From: Pseudomonadota bacterium
GTDB lineage: Bacteria; Myxococcota_A; Polyangia; Fen-1088
Reading direction: 5' to 3'
Length of the DNA: 28,758 nt
Assembly: GCA_017881285.1 (NCBI GenBank)
Contig: JADGRD010000003.1
Span: 1 to 28,758 of the forward strand
Of the stretch, positions 1 to 7,621 are shown piece by piece (position 1 is the first letter of the stretch; each line of letters starts with the position of its first letter). Made by a program: the position numbers and the translations under genes. Below the pieces are notes generated by a model, which searched no databases, was not told where the DNA came from, and worked only from the letters and a program-made list of their open reading frames with translations.

Positions 1-1242
1 GCCTGCGGGCGCGCCCACCCAGTCGCGCATGGTCAGCGGCGTCCACACGTCGATGATGCGCGGTTCGTGGAGCGGCCCCGTGGCTTCCTCGACTTCTCGC
101 AGGGCTTGCTGCGCTCGACGCGTCTTTTCCACGCGATACTCGGGACCGCGGTGGCCGGTCGTGGTGTCGTGCCAGCGCGCCCACTCGGCGTAATTGGTCT
201 CGACGAGTACGGTGAGCCGGGTCTTGCCAGGCACGCCGGATGGTCGCAACTGACCGTACACACCCTCGAGGAGACGGCTGGGATCGCCGCGCACGCGGAA
301 GAGGTTGAAGTCCTGCGCGGGATGGTGCTTCTCGTCGAGCAAGGCCGCCACGCACAGGAGGCCACCGGTTTCCGTGAGCCGTCCGATGCCCTCGCGATAG
401 CTCGCCGGCAAGGCCTCGTGCGGGAGCAGTCCGACCATGGTCTTGGGGTGGATGGCCGCAACCACGGTGTCCGTGGCGATGCTCCGGCCCGACTGCAACC
501 GGACGCCGGAAGTGCGCCGCTGGTCCACCAGGATCCCGGCAACGGGATCCCCGACGATCAAGTCGACCCCCAGGGCAAGCGCGCGGTCCGTCAGGGCCGC
601 GGCCATCTCGACCCCGGTGCAACCGAGCTCCCAGGCCGACATGAGCAGGGAGGCCGTGGCCACCATGAGAAACGCAGCCGGGCACGCGGAGAGATTTACA
701 CCGATGAGACACCCCTGCAGGGCGAGGATATCGACGAGGCGCTTGGGCAGGTTCATCTCCGCCAGCACCTCGGCCGCGGTGCGCGTCATGGGCAGCGGCG
801 GCGGCGCTCCCCTGGCGTTCGTACGCAGACTCGCCATGGCGGCGTGGCAGATCTGCATGACGAAGCCGACGGCGTCCGGCGCGTGGGGAAAGCGCGCGGC
901 CAGCGTGGCCTCGAGCTTCTCCACCGTGCTCGGCAGGTCGAAGATCTCGTCGTCGAAGAAGAAACGATCGATGACCCCGCCGGTGCCCAGGCGGCGCAAC
1001 TTGAGCGCGGGGCGAATCTCCAGCAGGTCGAGGAAGTCGCCGAGCAGTTCGCCGGGCGCGGCCGACCCGAAATAGTGGACACCAACCGGACAGTCCACGC
1101 CTTCGCGCGTGTAGCTGCGCAGGGCCCCGCCGGGTCGCGCCTCGCCCTCGACGAGGGTGACGCGCAGACCGAGGCGCGCCAGCACGATCGCCGTCGATAG
1201 CCCGCCGAAACCGGCACCGATCACCGCCACCGCCGCGCTCAC
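1..1242 (-). CDS. FAD-dependent phytoene desaturase/retinol saturase-like oxidoreductase (3' end cut by window)
   Basis: I translated this from the minus strand. A GTG start overlaps the stop of the upstream ketosynthase fusion (GTGA), and 414 codons are open to the window edge. The N-terminus has a Rossmann FAD-binding motif, GAGFGGLSTAIVLARLG, followed by the acidic VTLVEGE end of the second strand and RPGG. The last visible residues, TPLTMRDWVGAPAG, match the conserved region near the C-terminus of CrtI/RetSat-type enzymes, so perhaps 60-90 residues are missing. Members desaturate, saturate or isomerise conjugated polyenes with FAD. It is the last visible gene of the minus-strand operon with ketosynthases, ACPs and radical SAM genes, so a substrate on the polyene chain is likely. 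The exact reaction (desaturation, saturation or isomerisation) cannot be read from sequence. Family assignment is firm; the role is inferred. Confidence 0.85.
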   Translation of the reverse strand, partial: MSAAVAVIGAGFGGLSTAIVLARLGLRVTLVEGEARPGGALRSYTREGVDCPVGVHYFGSAAPGELLGDFLDLLEIRPALKLRRLGTGGVIDRFFFDDEIFDLPSTVEKLEATLAARFPHAPDAVGFVMQICHAAMASLRTNARGAPPPLPMTRTAAEVLAEMNLPKRLVDILALQGCLIGVNLSACPAAFLMVATASLLMSAWELGCTGVEMAAALTDRALALGVDLIVGDPVAGILVDQRRTSGVRLQSGRSIATDTVVAAIHPKTMVGLLPHEALPASYREGIGRLTETGGLLCVAALLDEKHHPAQDFNLFRVRGDPSRLLEGVYGQLRPSGVPGKTRLTVLVETNYAEWARWHDTTTGHRGPEYRVEKTRRAQQALREVEEATGPLHEPRIIDVWTPLTMRDWVGAPAG

Positions 1243-3440
1243 GCGAACACCTCGATGGCCGCCAGGCGCGGGCCGAGCTCCAGGAGGAGAAGGCGGCGGT
1301 GGGGAAGTGCGATGGGCGCGCCGGTGAAAGGAAGCATTCCCACGGCGACGGCACGGCCAGCGATGGCGGCCGCGGTCGCGCCGATGCTCGCGTGCTGGCC
1401 AAGCCGGTCGCGGTAGGCGACGATGGACGCGGACGGCAGGAGTTGGCCGAGGCGGGCGTAGGCAGGGTCCTTCGCCAAGTCATGCCCGGCCGGGATGCCG
1501 ACGACGACCGCATCATAGTCTGGCGTGACTCCGGCAAAGCGATCGACCAAGGCGACCGCGCCATCGTTGCCGCCTTCGCCGAGCCAGCGCAGGCGTACGC
1601 CGGGATCGCCGTCGTCGGGAATCAGCAGGAAAGCCGCGCCGCCATCGGAGACAAGCGGACCGCGTGCCCCCTCGGGATCGAAGAGCGGCGACAGCCGGGG
1701 TTCGAAGGCCTCGGCCGCCACGACGAGCGCGCTGCCCGCGCCAGACACGATGTGCAGGGAGCCGCACAGGAGCGCCTGGCTGAATGAGCGCTCGCCCGCG
1801 GAGGAGGTCAGGTTGGGCGCCTGGCTGCCGAGGAGCAGGGCGATTTGCCCGGTCGGCGCGTTGTGAACCGAGCCGATGAAATCCATTGGACTCGAGAACT
1901 GGTCCCCACTCTCGAAGAGCTTGCGCAAGAATTCCTGGGTCTCGGCCAAGGGGCCCCACGCCGTGCCCACGGCGATGGCCTCGGGCGGGGCGGCCCGGCC
2001 GCTCGCCGTGTGCACGGTCTGCGCGAGCGCAAGCATCAAGCGCGGCAGGCGCTTGAGCCGACGGACGAAGGCGGCGGGCGCCGCCCTGGCGAAAGCCGCG
2101 TCGGGCACCAGGCCAGCGGTGGAGTCGCGGGAGAGGAGGGCGTTCCAGGTCTCGTCAAGGCCGCCGCGCGCCGTGAGGCAAGCCGAGGCGGCGATGCGCA
2201 AGGCGGGCAGCCCCGAGGCAGGGGGAACATCCCCGGTCGTCGCGCGGAGGTCCCCTCTCCCCGCGTAGCGGGGAAAGGGATGGGGTGAGGGGCTGGACGG
2301 CGCCTTCTCGAAGATCACGCAGGCGTTGTTGCCGCCGAAACCGAAGGAGTTGGAAAGGACGGCGGAAATCGGCGCCTGGGTAGGCGCGCGCACCGGAGAG
2401 ATCTCGAGACTGGTGTCGAGTGTTTCAAGTCCGGTGTTGGCGGGCAGGAGACCGTCGCGCAGGGCGAGGATCGAGATCACCGCCTCGATGCCACCCGCGG
2501 CGGCCAGGGCGTGGCCGGTCAGTCCCTTGGTCGACGACAGCGCGGGTTGCACGTCGGCGAAGACCTGCTTCATGGCGCGCGCCTCCGCCTGGTCGTTGTC
2601 GGGCGTGCCGGTGCCGTGCAGATTCACGTAGCTGATGGCCCGTGGCTCGAGGCCCGCGTCGGCCAGGGCCCGGCGCATCGCCAGCACCGCGCCCTGGCCT
2701 TCTGGATGCGGGCTGGTAGCGTGGTAGGCGTCGCAGCTTAATCCCGTGCCGGAAAGCACGGCGAGAACCGGACGCTCGTCCGGCGCGGTTTCGAGCACCA
2801 GGAATCCCGCGCCCTCGCCGACGGTCATGCCGTCGCGATTCGCGTCGAGCGGCATGCACCCATGGGCAGCCACGAGCTGAAGCTGGCGGAAACCGTGGAA
2901 GGTCAGCCGGCTGAGGGAATCAGCGCCGCCGGAGAGGACCCGCCGGGCCAGACCCGCGCGCAAGAGGGCCGCCGCGACCGACAGCGCGACGGCCGCGCTC
3001 GAACAGGCCGTCGAGATGGTGATGACCGGCCCGCAGACGCCAAGCGTTTCCGCCAAGTGCAGCGCGACCGTGTCGAGACCATGGTAGCGGTAGGCGTCGG
3101 GCGAGGTGATGCCGGCTTCCAGCGCGCTCTCCGTCGCCGCGATGCCGCCCGTGCTGCTGCCCAGAACGATCGCATCGGGCAGCGGCCCGGTGCCCACTGC
3201 CTCGCGCGCGGCCAGCAGCGCGAGCCGGTGGGTGCGGGGCCGGCCCGCGACCTCGCCAGCCTCGAGGGCGGTAGCCTGCGCGACCGGCAACTCGCCGCTC
3301 GGGTGCTTGATGGGCCACACCGTCGGTGTCTGGAAATGCGCGACCGGATGCGCGAGAAGGTCGCGGAGCTCGCCGACATGGTTCGCTCCGGCGCATACCA
3401 CACCCATGCCGGTCACGCAGACGGGCGGCCGCGAGCTCAT
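1239..3440 (-). CDS. Ketosynthase fused to a chain-length-factor-like ketosynthase domain
   Basis: This 733-residue protein has two parts. Residues 1-378 are a complete FabF-type ketosynthase with Cys146 in TACSSA, His275 in HGTGTPDND, and Lys305/His310 in KGLTGH. Residues about 410-733 match the beta-ketoacyl-synthase N-terminal-like family found as the partner or chain length factor in aryl polyene clusters. They show VRRLKRLPRLMLAL and SPMDFIGSVHNAPTGQ (SVHNA at 524-528), and no catalytic Cys (SSAGERSF at the expected site). In known aryl polyene systems the two are separate proteins forming a heterodimer, so this looks like a natural fusion of both halves. The linker (about 381-400) is encoded by a palindromic repeat. 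The ATG overlaps the stop of the upstream ACP gene (ATGA). The likely job is the main chain-elongating condensation. Confidence 0.9.
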   Translation of the reverse strand: MSSRPPVCVTGMGVVCAGANHVGELRDLLAHPVAHFQTPTVWPIKHPSGELPVAQATALEAGEVAGRPRTHRLALLAAREAVGTGPLPDAIVLGSSTGGIAATESALEAGITSPDAYRYHGLDTVALHLAETLGVCGPVITISTACSSAAVALSVAAALLRAGLARRVLSGGADSLSRLTFHGFRQLQLVAAHGCMPLDANRDGMTVGEGAGFLVLETAPDERPVLAVLSGTGLSCDAYHATSPHPEGQGAVLAMRRALADAGLEPRAISYVNLHGTGTPDNDQAEARAMKQVFADVQPALSSTKGLTGHALAAAGGIEAVISILALRDGLLPANTGLETLDTSLEISPVRAPTQAPISAVLSNSFGFGGNNACVIFEKAPSSPSPHPFPRYAGRGDLRATTGDVPPASGLPALRIAASACLTARGGLDETWNALLSRDSTAGLVPDAAFARAAPAAFVRRLKRLPRLMLALAQTVHTASGRAAPPEAIAVGTAWGPLAETQEFLRKLFESGDQFSSPMDFIGSVHNAPTGQIALLLGSQAPNLTSSAGERSFSQALLCGSLHIVSGAGSALVVAAEAFEPRLSPLFDPEGARGPLVSDGGAAFLLIPDDGDPGVRLRWLGEGGNDGAVALVDRFAGVTPDYDAVVVGIPAGHDLAKDPAYARLGQLLPSASIVAYRDRLGQHASIGATAAAIAGRAVAVGMLPFTGAPIALPHRRLLLLELGPRLAAIEVFA
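2252..2292. repeat. REP-like palindromic element inside the ketosynthase fusion
   Basis: The arms TCCCCGC and GCGGGGA flank a GTA loop. The stem extends outward with one mismatch (CCCTCTCCCCGC against CCCTTTCCCCGC), followed by GATGGGGTGAGGGG. This is the common bacterial intergenic palindrome of the CCCTCACCCC...CTCCCCGC...GCGGGGAGAGGG kind. Here it is read in frame as part of the linker SSPSPHPFPRYAGRGDL between the two domains. I noticed no second copy in the window. The hairpin is seen directly; membership in a genome-wide repeat family is inferred. Confidence 0.7.
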
Positions 3441-3712
3441 GCAGGCGAGGCCGGCCGGCGCTGCCGGAGGAAGGCGGCGAGCGCGTTGAGCGAGGCGAAG
3501 GCCTCGACGCCCGCGGCGCGATTGTCGATCTTCACGCCGTAGTCCCGTTCGATGAGGACGACCAGTTCGAGCGTGTCGATGGAATCGATGCCCAGCCCGG
3601 CGCCGATGAGCGGGGCGGCCGGGTCGACGGCTTCGGGCTTCAGGTCGAGGCCAAGGGTTTCGACGAGCTTGCGTGCGAGCTCGGCGACGAGGGGATCGGT
3701 TTGTCCAGTCAC
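3437..3712 (-). CDS. Acyl carrier protein (first of three)
   Basis: This 91-residue protein has the carrier motif GLGIDSIDTLEL, with Ser44 as the expected 4'-phosphopantetheine site. Size and helix pattern are those of a type II ACP. Its stop overlaps the start of the ketosynthase/chain-length-factor fusion (ATGA), and a 39-bp gap separates it from the upstream ketosynthase. This suggests that it carries the growing chain for these condensing enzymes. Aryl polyene loci usually encode two ACPs; this window has three, so starter, extender and modified-chain duties may be split. No phosphopantetheinyl transferase is visible in the window. Confidence 0.93.
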   Translation of the reverse strand: MTGQTDPLVAELARKLVETLGLDLKPEAVDPAAPLIGAGLGIDSIDTLELVVLIERDYGVKIDNRAAGVEAFASLNALAAFLRQRRPASPA

Positions 3713-3751
3713 GGTGGCTCCTGCCGGGGGGTGAACGGAAATCTCATGGGG

Positions 3752-5011
3752 TCACGCCAACCGGTGAAAGACCAGGCAGGTGTTGGTGCCGCCGAAGCCG
3801 AAGGCGCTCTTGAGCACGTATTCCTGATTGGCGAGCGGCCGCGTTGTGGTCACCACGTCGAGGTGGATGTCGGGATCGGGGGTCAAGTTGAGGGTGGGCA
3901 GCAACACGCCGTCGCGCATACCCTCGAGGGCGAGCATGGATTCGATGACGCTGGCCGCGCCCATGGCGTGGCCGAGCTGCGACTTGTTCGCGCTGACCGG
4001 CGGAACCCGGTCGCCGAAGACGTCGTGCAGTGCCTCGTCCTCGATCTTGTCGCCCACCTTGGTGGACGAGGCGTGCGCATTCACCGCCGCGATGCCGTCG
4101 GTCCGGACTTCCGCCGTTGCGATGGCTTCGGCGATGCAGGCTGCGATGGTCGGGCGGTGGGGCGAGACCGGGTGGTGCGCGTCCGAGGTCAAGGACCAGC
4201 CCGCGAGCTCGAAGTCGGCGGCTAGGCCGTGGGCGCGCGCGAAGTCGGCGCTCGCCATGATCACGCAGCCCGCGCCTTCGGAGATGACGAAGCCGCGGCG
4301 GTCGAGCGAGAACGGCCGGCTGGCCCTTTCCGGATGGGACCTGTCCTCGTCGGTCTTGGGCTTGAAAGCGCCGTTCATGGTCGAGAAACCCGCGACGATG
4401 GGCTCGACCAGCGGGAAATCGACGGCGCCCGCGATGACCACGTCGGCCCGGCCGGTGTCGATGAGCAGGGCGCCCATGGCCAGGGAGGTGCTGCCCGTGG
4501 CGCAGGCCGTGACCGTGGTGATGCACGGTCCGGTGGCGCCGGACAGCATCGAGATCTTTCCCGCGATCATGTTCACGCAGGAATTCGGGTTCATGTAGGG
4601 CAGGGGCAGGGTACCGGTGGCGACCAGGGCCCGGTCCGCGTCCACCACCGCGTCGAGCCCGCCGATGGCGGTGCTGAAGGTGACGGCCACGCGCGGGGCG
4701 AGCGCGGGTGTGATCTCGATGCCCGCCTTGGCCAGCGCGCGATGCACGACCAGCATGCTGTAGCGAAAGACCGGCGACTTCCAGTGCGCCATCTCACGGG
4801 GACGCAGGCAAGGTGGCAAGGGCTCGATGGCGGCCGGATCGAAATCGACCTGGCCGGCGATGCGCACCGGAAAATCAGGCCGGAGCGGAAAACGCGTCAG
4901 CGGCCCGATGCCGCTTTCGCCGGCGGTGGCGCGTTTCCACGCGGCGGCCCAATCCACGCCCAGCGAGGAAACTCCATCCCATCCCAGCAGCCGAGGTCGC
5001 GACTTGCCCAT
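3752..5011 (-). CDS. Beta-ketoacyl-ACP synthase (FabF-like)
   Basis: This 419-residue condensing enzyme has the full triad: Cys170 in TACATGS, His313 in NAHASST (the usual HGTGT is altered), and His348 in NKSQLGH. I chose the ATG at 5009-5011 (MGKSRPRLLG); an in-frame TTG two codons upstream is possible. It lies 13 bp after the upstream radical SAM stop and 39 bp before the ACP. It resembles the ketosynthase at 26041-27300 along its length (both have SDAHH, RPFS.DRRGF and NKSQ.GH blocks), so the two look like paralogs. The role is probably a condensation with special substrate choice, such as priming or late elongation; it cannot be narrowed from sequence. Confidence 0.9.
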   Translation of the reverse strand: MGKSRPRLLGWDGVSSLGVDWAAAWKRATAGESGIGPLTRFPLRPDFPVRIAGQVDFDPAAIEPLPPCLRPREMAHWKSPVFRYSMLVVHRALAKAGIEITPALAPRVAVTFSTAIGGLDAVVDADRALVATGTLPLPYMNPNSCVNMIAGKISMLSGATGPCITTVTACATGSTSLAMGALLIDTGRADVVIAGAVDFPLVEPIVAGFSTMNGAFKPKTDEDRSHPERASRPFSLDRRGFVISEGAGCVIMASADFARAHGLAADFELAGWSLTSDAHHPVSPHRPTIAACIAEAIATAEVRTDGIAAVNAHASSTKVGDKIEDEALHDVFGDRVPPVSANKSQLGHAMGAASVIESMLALEGMRDGVLLPTLNLTPDPDIHLDVVTTTRPLANQEYVLKSAFGFGGTNTCLVFHRLA

Positions 5012-5024
5012 GGTCAATTCTCGG

Positions 5025-6020
5025 CTACCACGGAATGAATCGGTAGAGCTTGGCGAACATCTCGTAGACCTCGATCCAGTTCTGCAGATCGCGCGCGGTG
5101 CGGATGTGCGCTCGCTTGTTGACCATGACCCAGCTCATGTGGGCGGCGCCGTCCTTGCACGTGGCGCAGTCGCGCGTGGCGGAGGTGCAACAGCGATGCG
5201 TGGTCTTGAGATCCGCAGACCAGCGGCGGAAGCGGATGAGCCGGCGCGGCTGCGGGTTGCGCGTGTCGTGCGTCTCGGACACCGAGGGGCATTCCTGCCA
5301 GCCGAAGCGGCGGCCGAGCATGCTGCCCGTGGTGAGCACCTCGTGGTAGTAGCGCGAGGAGATGACGGTGTCGGGGTAACGGTCGAGTAGATCGTCCAAC
5401 TCGTCGCGCACGTCGGCGAGTTGCGCGGGCGACCAGGAGAAGCCATCGGCGCCCTCGTCGTTGGAGAGGAGCTGGAAGTGGACCTTGACGCCGATGTCAC
5501 GAATGCGGCGGACCATGGTCTCCACCCGGCCCAGTTGCTGCGAGGTGATGGTGTAGAGGTAGTAGGTGTTGGGGTCGCCGGCGTAGTTTTTCGACGAGAC
5601 CGCGAAGGCGTCCTTTCCACGCAGCGACTTCTCGGTGCCGGCGTCGCCCCACAGCGAGATGCCTACCATCATCTGCGGGAAGCGGTCGCGCGGCACCTTG
5701 ATGAGTCCGTTGGTGGCGCAGAAGGTGGGCAGGCGCTTGAAGAAGGCCTCGACGCGGTCGGGGTGCAGCGTCGGCTCGCCGCCGATGAGGATGGGCAGGT
5801 TCGCCCCGCGCGCTTTCTCGGCATCGATGAAGGTTTCCCACGTGGCAACGTCGTTGGCCTCGCCCGTCAGGTGCTCATTCGAGGAGAAGAAGAAGCAGCC
5901 CTTGCAGCGCAGGTTGCACGTGTTGGTCACGTCGTAGATCGAGCTGCGGATGTTCAGGTTGCAGATCTTCTGGTAGCGGTGGTGCCAGGCGTCGTCGAGC
6001 AGCGACCGGACGGTGATCAT
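5025..6020 (-). CDS. Radical SAM enzyme with C-terminal auxiliary cysteine cluster (tandem copy 1)
   Basis: This 331-residue protein has the radical SAM motif TCNLRCKGC (Cys35, Cys39, Cys42), followed by a GGEP motif in ILIGGEPTLHPD that contacts the methionine amine in the family. Near the C-terminus it has ECPS and then HRCCTSATRDCATCKDG, giving C-C-x6-C-x2-C, which looks like ligands for an additional Fe-S cluster. The start ATG overlaps the stop of the upstream radical SAM gene (ATGA), so an earlier in-frame start was rejected. It shares layout and cysteine pattern with its neighbour, suggesting duplication followed by divergence. The reaction is unknown. The context (ACP upstream, ketosynthase downstream) makes an ACP-bound acyl chain a more likely substrate than a peptide, and no precursor peptide gene was found nearby. 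Confidence 0.87.
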   Translation of the reverse strand: MITVRSLLDDAWHHRYQKICNLNIRSSIYDVTNTCNLRCKGCFFFSSNEHLTGEANDVATWETFIDAEKARGANLPILIGGEPTLHPDRVEAFFKRLPTFCATNGLIKVPRDRFPQMMVGISLWGDAGTEKSLRGKDAFAVSSKNYAGDPNTYYLYTITSQQLGRVETMVRRIRDIGVKVHFQLLSNDEGADGFSWSPAQLADVRDELDDLLDRYPDTVISSRYYHEVLTTGSMLGRRFGWQECPSVSETHDTRNPQPRRLIRFRRWSADLKTTHRCCTSATRDCATCKDGAAHMSWVMVNKRAHIRTARDLQNWIEVYEMFAKLYRFIPW

Positions 6021-7123
6021 CGGGCGGCTCCGGTCTGCCGGGCCAGCGCGGGCGCGATAGGGACGGCGCACAGATTGGGTTCCTTGGCGTAGCCTTGCAC
6101 CCATACCGCGAGGTAGGTATCGACGTAGTCGAGCCAGGCTCGGAACTGGTCCGGGCTGCCGATGTGGCGGTTCATGCGCGCGGTGACGATGGCGCTACCC
6201 GCCGCATAGTGGCGACAGTCGGCGCAGTCGGTGTCGGGCACGCAGCACGCGGCCTCGCGAATCCACGTCAGGTCCGAGCGGTACTGGCGGAAGGAGCGCC
6301 CGAGGCCGAACTGCCCCTGGTTTTGCCGCGGGTACGGGCAGGAATAGAGATCGTGCAGCGAGAGGGTATCGGTGTGCGCGGCGGCGCTGTAGGGCGAGAA
6401 GAGCACCTGCTCGGGATAGTCGGCGAGCAGCGACAGCATGGCCTGGCGGGTCTCGGCGAGCGAGGTGGGCGTGTGGCTGAGCGAGCCCTGGTAGCCGACC
6501 GTGGCTGAGAACATGTTGAAGGTGACCTTGCAGCCGTGGCGGGCCAGATTCTCGACGACCCCGCGCGCCTCGGCGATGTTCTCGCGCGTGAAGGTGTAGA
6601 CGAAAACCGCGCGCGGATCGCCGGCGTAGATCTCGATCTGGCGCTCCAGCATGCGCTTGGCGCGGCGGACGCGCTCGGAGGTCGCGTCGTTGCCCCATAC
6701 CGAGATGTGGATGCGGTAGCCGACCTCCGACGAAATGTGAATCAAGCCATTCGAGGCGATGGCGCCCAGCGGGATCTCGGCGGAGCAGGCTTCGAGCAGA
6801 TCGGGCACGAGCGCGGGTTCGGCGCCGGCCAGCACGACAAAGGTGATGCCGCGCGCCTTCTCGGCCTGGAAGAGCTTGCGCCAGGCCTCGGGGTCGAGGT
6901 TGTCCTGCGCGTTCTGTTTGTCCCCCTCGTAGTAGTAGCAGCCGTCGCAGCGCACGTTGCACCGGCGGGTCATGTCGTAGGTCGACTCGCGCAGGAAGAA
7001 GTAGCGGCGAACCTTCGCGAAACGCGCGGCGATGTCCGGCAGCTTGACGATGTCCGCGAAGGTGCCGGACGTGGCCGCGGGCGCCGTATTCGCTGGGGCC
7101 GCGGCTAGAACGTCGAGGTTCAT
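6017..7123 (-). CDS. Radical SAM enzyme with C-terminal auxiliary cysteine cluster (tandem copy 2)
   Basis: This 368-residue protein has the cluster-binding motif RRCNVRCDGC (Cys55, Cys59, Cys62). At the GGEP site it has LAGAEPALVPD. Near the C-terminus it has SCPYPRQ and AACCVPDTDCADC (C-C-x5-C-x2-C), the same auxiliary pattern as the next gene. An Ala/Pro/Thr-rich N-terminal tail of about 25 residues precedes the core. I used the ATG at 7121-7123; a TTG five codons earlier is an alternative. It follows the ACP gene with a 28-bp gap and overlaps the next radical SAM gene by 4 bp, so the two are probably made together, perhaps as partners. Substrate and product are unknown. Confidence 0.86.
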   Translation of the reverse strand: MNLDVLAAAPANTAPAATSGTFADIVKLPDIAARFAKVRRYFFLRESTYDMTRRCNVRCDGCYYYEGDKQNAQDNLDPEAWRKLFQAEKARGITFVVLAGAEPALVPDLLEACSAEIPLGAIASNGLIHISSEVGYRIHISVWGNDATSERVRRAKRMLERQIEIYAGDPRAVFVYTFTRENIAEARGVVENLARHGCKVTFNMFSATVGYQGSLSHTPTSLAETRQAMLSLLADYPEQVLFSPYSAAAHTDTLSLHDLYSCPYPRQNQGQFGLGRSFRQYRSDLTWIREAACCVPDTDCADCRHYAAGSAIVTARMNRHIGSPDQFRAWLDYVDTYLAVWVQGYAKEPNLCAVPIAPALARQTGAAR

Positions 7124-7151
7124 GACCGTGTCTGGCAACCCCCGTGCGCCG

Positions 7152-7421
7152 CTAGCTGACTGTGCCTTGCAGCTGACGGATCTGCTCCGCGATGGCGCGC
7201 ACCGTCGTGAGGGATGGGTAGTTGTCCTCGTCGAACTTCACCTTGTACTCGCCCTGCAGCACCAGCACCACCGTGGTGAGGTCCATGCTGTCGATGCCCA
7301 GCTCCTTGACCAGATCGGTTGTCACGTCGAAGGTATCGGGAGTGACATTTTCGAGCTTGAGTTCTTGGATTAGGATCTCGGCAATGCGCCGTTCCATCAA
7401 GCCATTCTGCGTCTGCGGCAT
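7152..7421 (-). CDS. Acyl carrier protein (second of three), first gene of the leftward operon
   Basis: This 89-residue carrier protein has ELGIDSMDLTT with Ser45 as the phosphopantetheine site. The start ATG follows an AGGGTGG ribosome-binding sequence about nine bases upstream; a second Met at residue 9 is possible but has less support. It is the promoter-proximal gene of the operon running to position 1, followed directly by the two tandem radical SAM genes. That makes it a candidate dedicated carrier presenting the acyl chain to those enzymes, which is an inference from order only. Confidence 0.92.
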   Translation of the reverse strand: MPQTQNGLMERRIAEILIQELKLENVTPDTFDVTTDLVKELGIDSMDLTTVVLVLQGEYKVKFDEDNYPSLTTVRAIAEQIRQLQGTVS

Positions 7422-7454
7422 CTGGTTGGACCACCCTAAAAACGTGTCCCGCCG

Positions 7455-7482
7455 TTTAGCACGCCCGTTCGCGGAGAGTCAA
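7455..7482 (-). promoter_or_regulatory. Candidate sigma-70-like promoter for the leftward operon
   Basis: On the minus strand TTGACT (7477-7482) is followed after 16 bp by GCTAAA (7455-7460). The -35 hexamer is close to consensus and the -10 hexamer is weak. It lies about 35 bp upstream of the ACP start at 7421, in the only sizeable gap before this operon. Confidence 0.35.
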
Positions 7483-7554
7483 GGCACGGCCCGGCAGGCT
7501 TGGCGGGGAAAATCGTCGGTATTTCGAGGTCCTGCGCCTGATTTTCGGCGTGGC

Positions 7555-7583
7555 TTGCCAAGCAGGATTGCTTGGGCTATGCG
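7555..7583 (+). promoter_or_regulatory. Candidate sigma-70-like promoter for the rightward operon
   Basis: TTGCCA (7555-7560) is followed by a 17-bp spacer and TATGCG (7578-7583), about 40 bp before the radical SAM start at 7622. Together with the candidate on the other strand it makes 7422-7621 a divergent promoter region of 200 bp. I see no clear operator palindrome in it. Confidence 0.35.
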
Positions 7584-7621
7584 GGGTATCCCACCGAGCC
7601 GGTGAGTCCCGGGAAGGTGCC

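Noticed and set aside
67..1200. A 377-codon plus-strand open frame across the flavoprotein gene
   Set aside because: The minus-strand frame gives a clear FAD-binding motif and family C-terminus. The plus frame has neither.
5025..7421. A RiPP system with a precursor peptide for the tandem radical SAM enzymes
   Set aside because: I looked for short genes with repeated Cys, Thr or Ser cores or a leader near the rSAM pair. The only small genes are the ACPs, and the context is acyl-chain chemistry.
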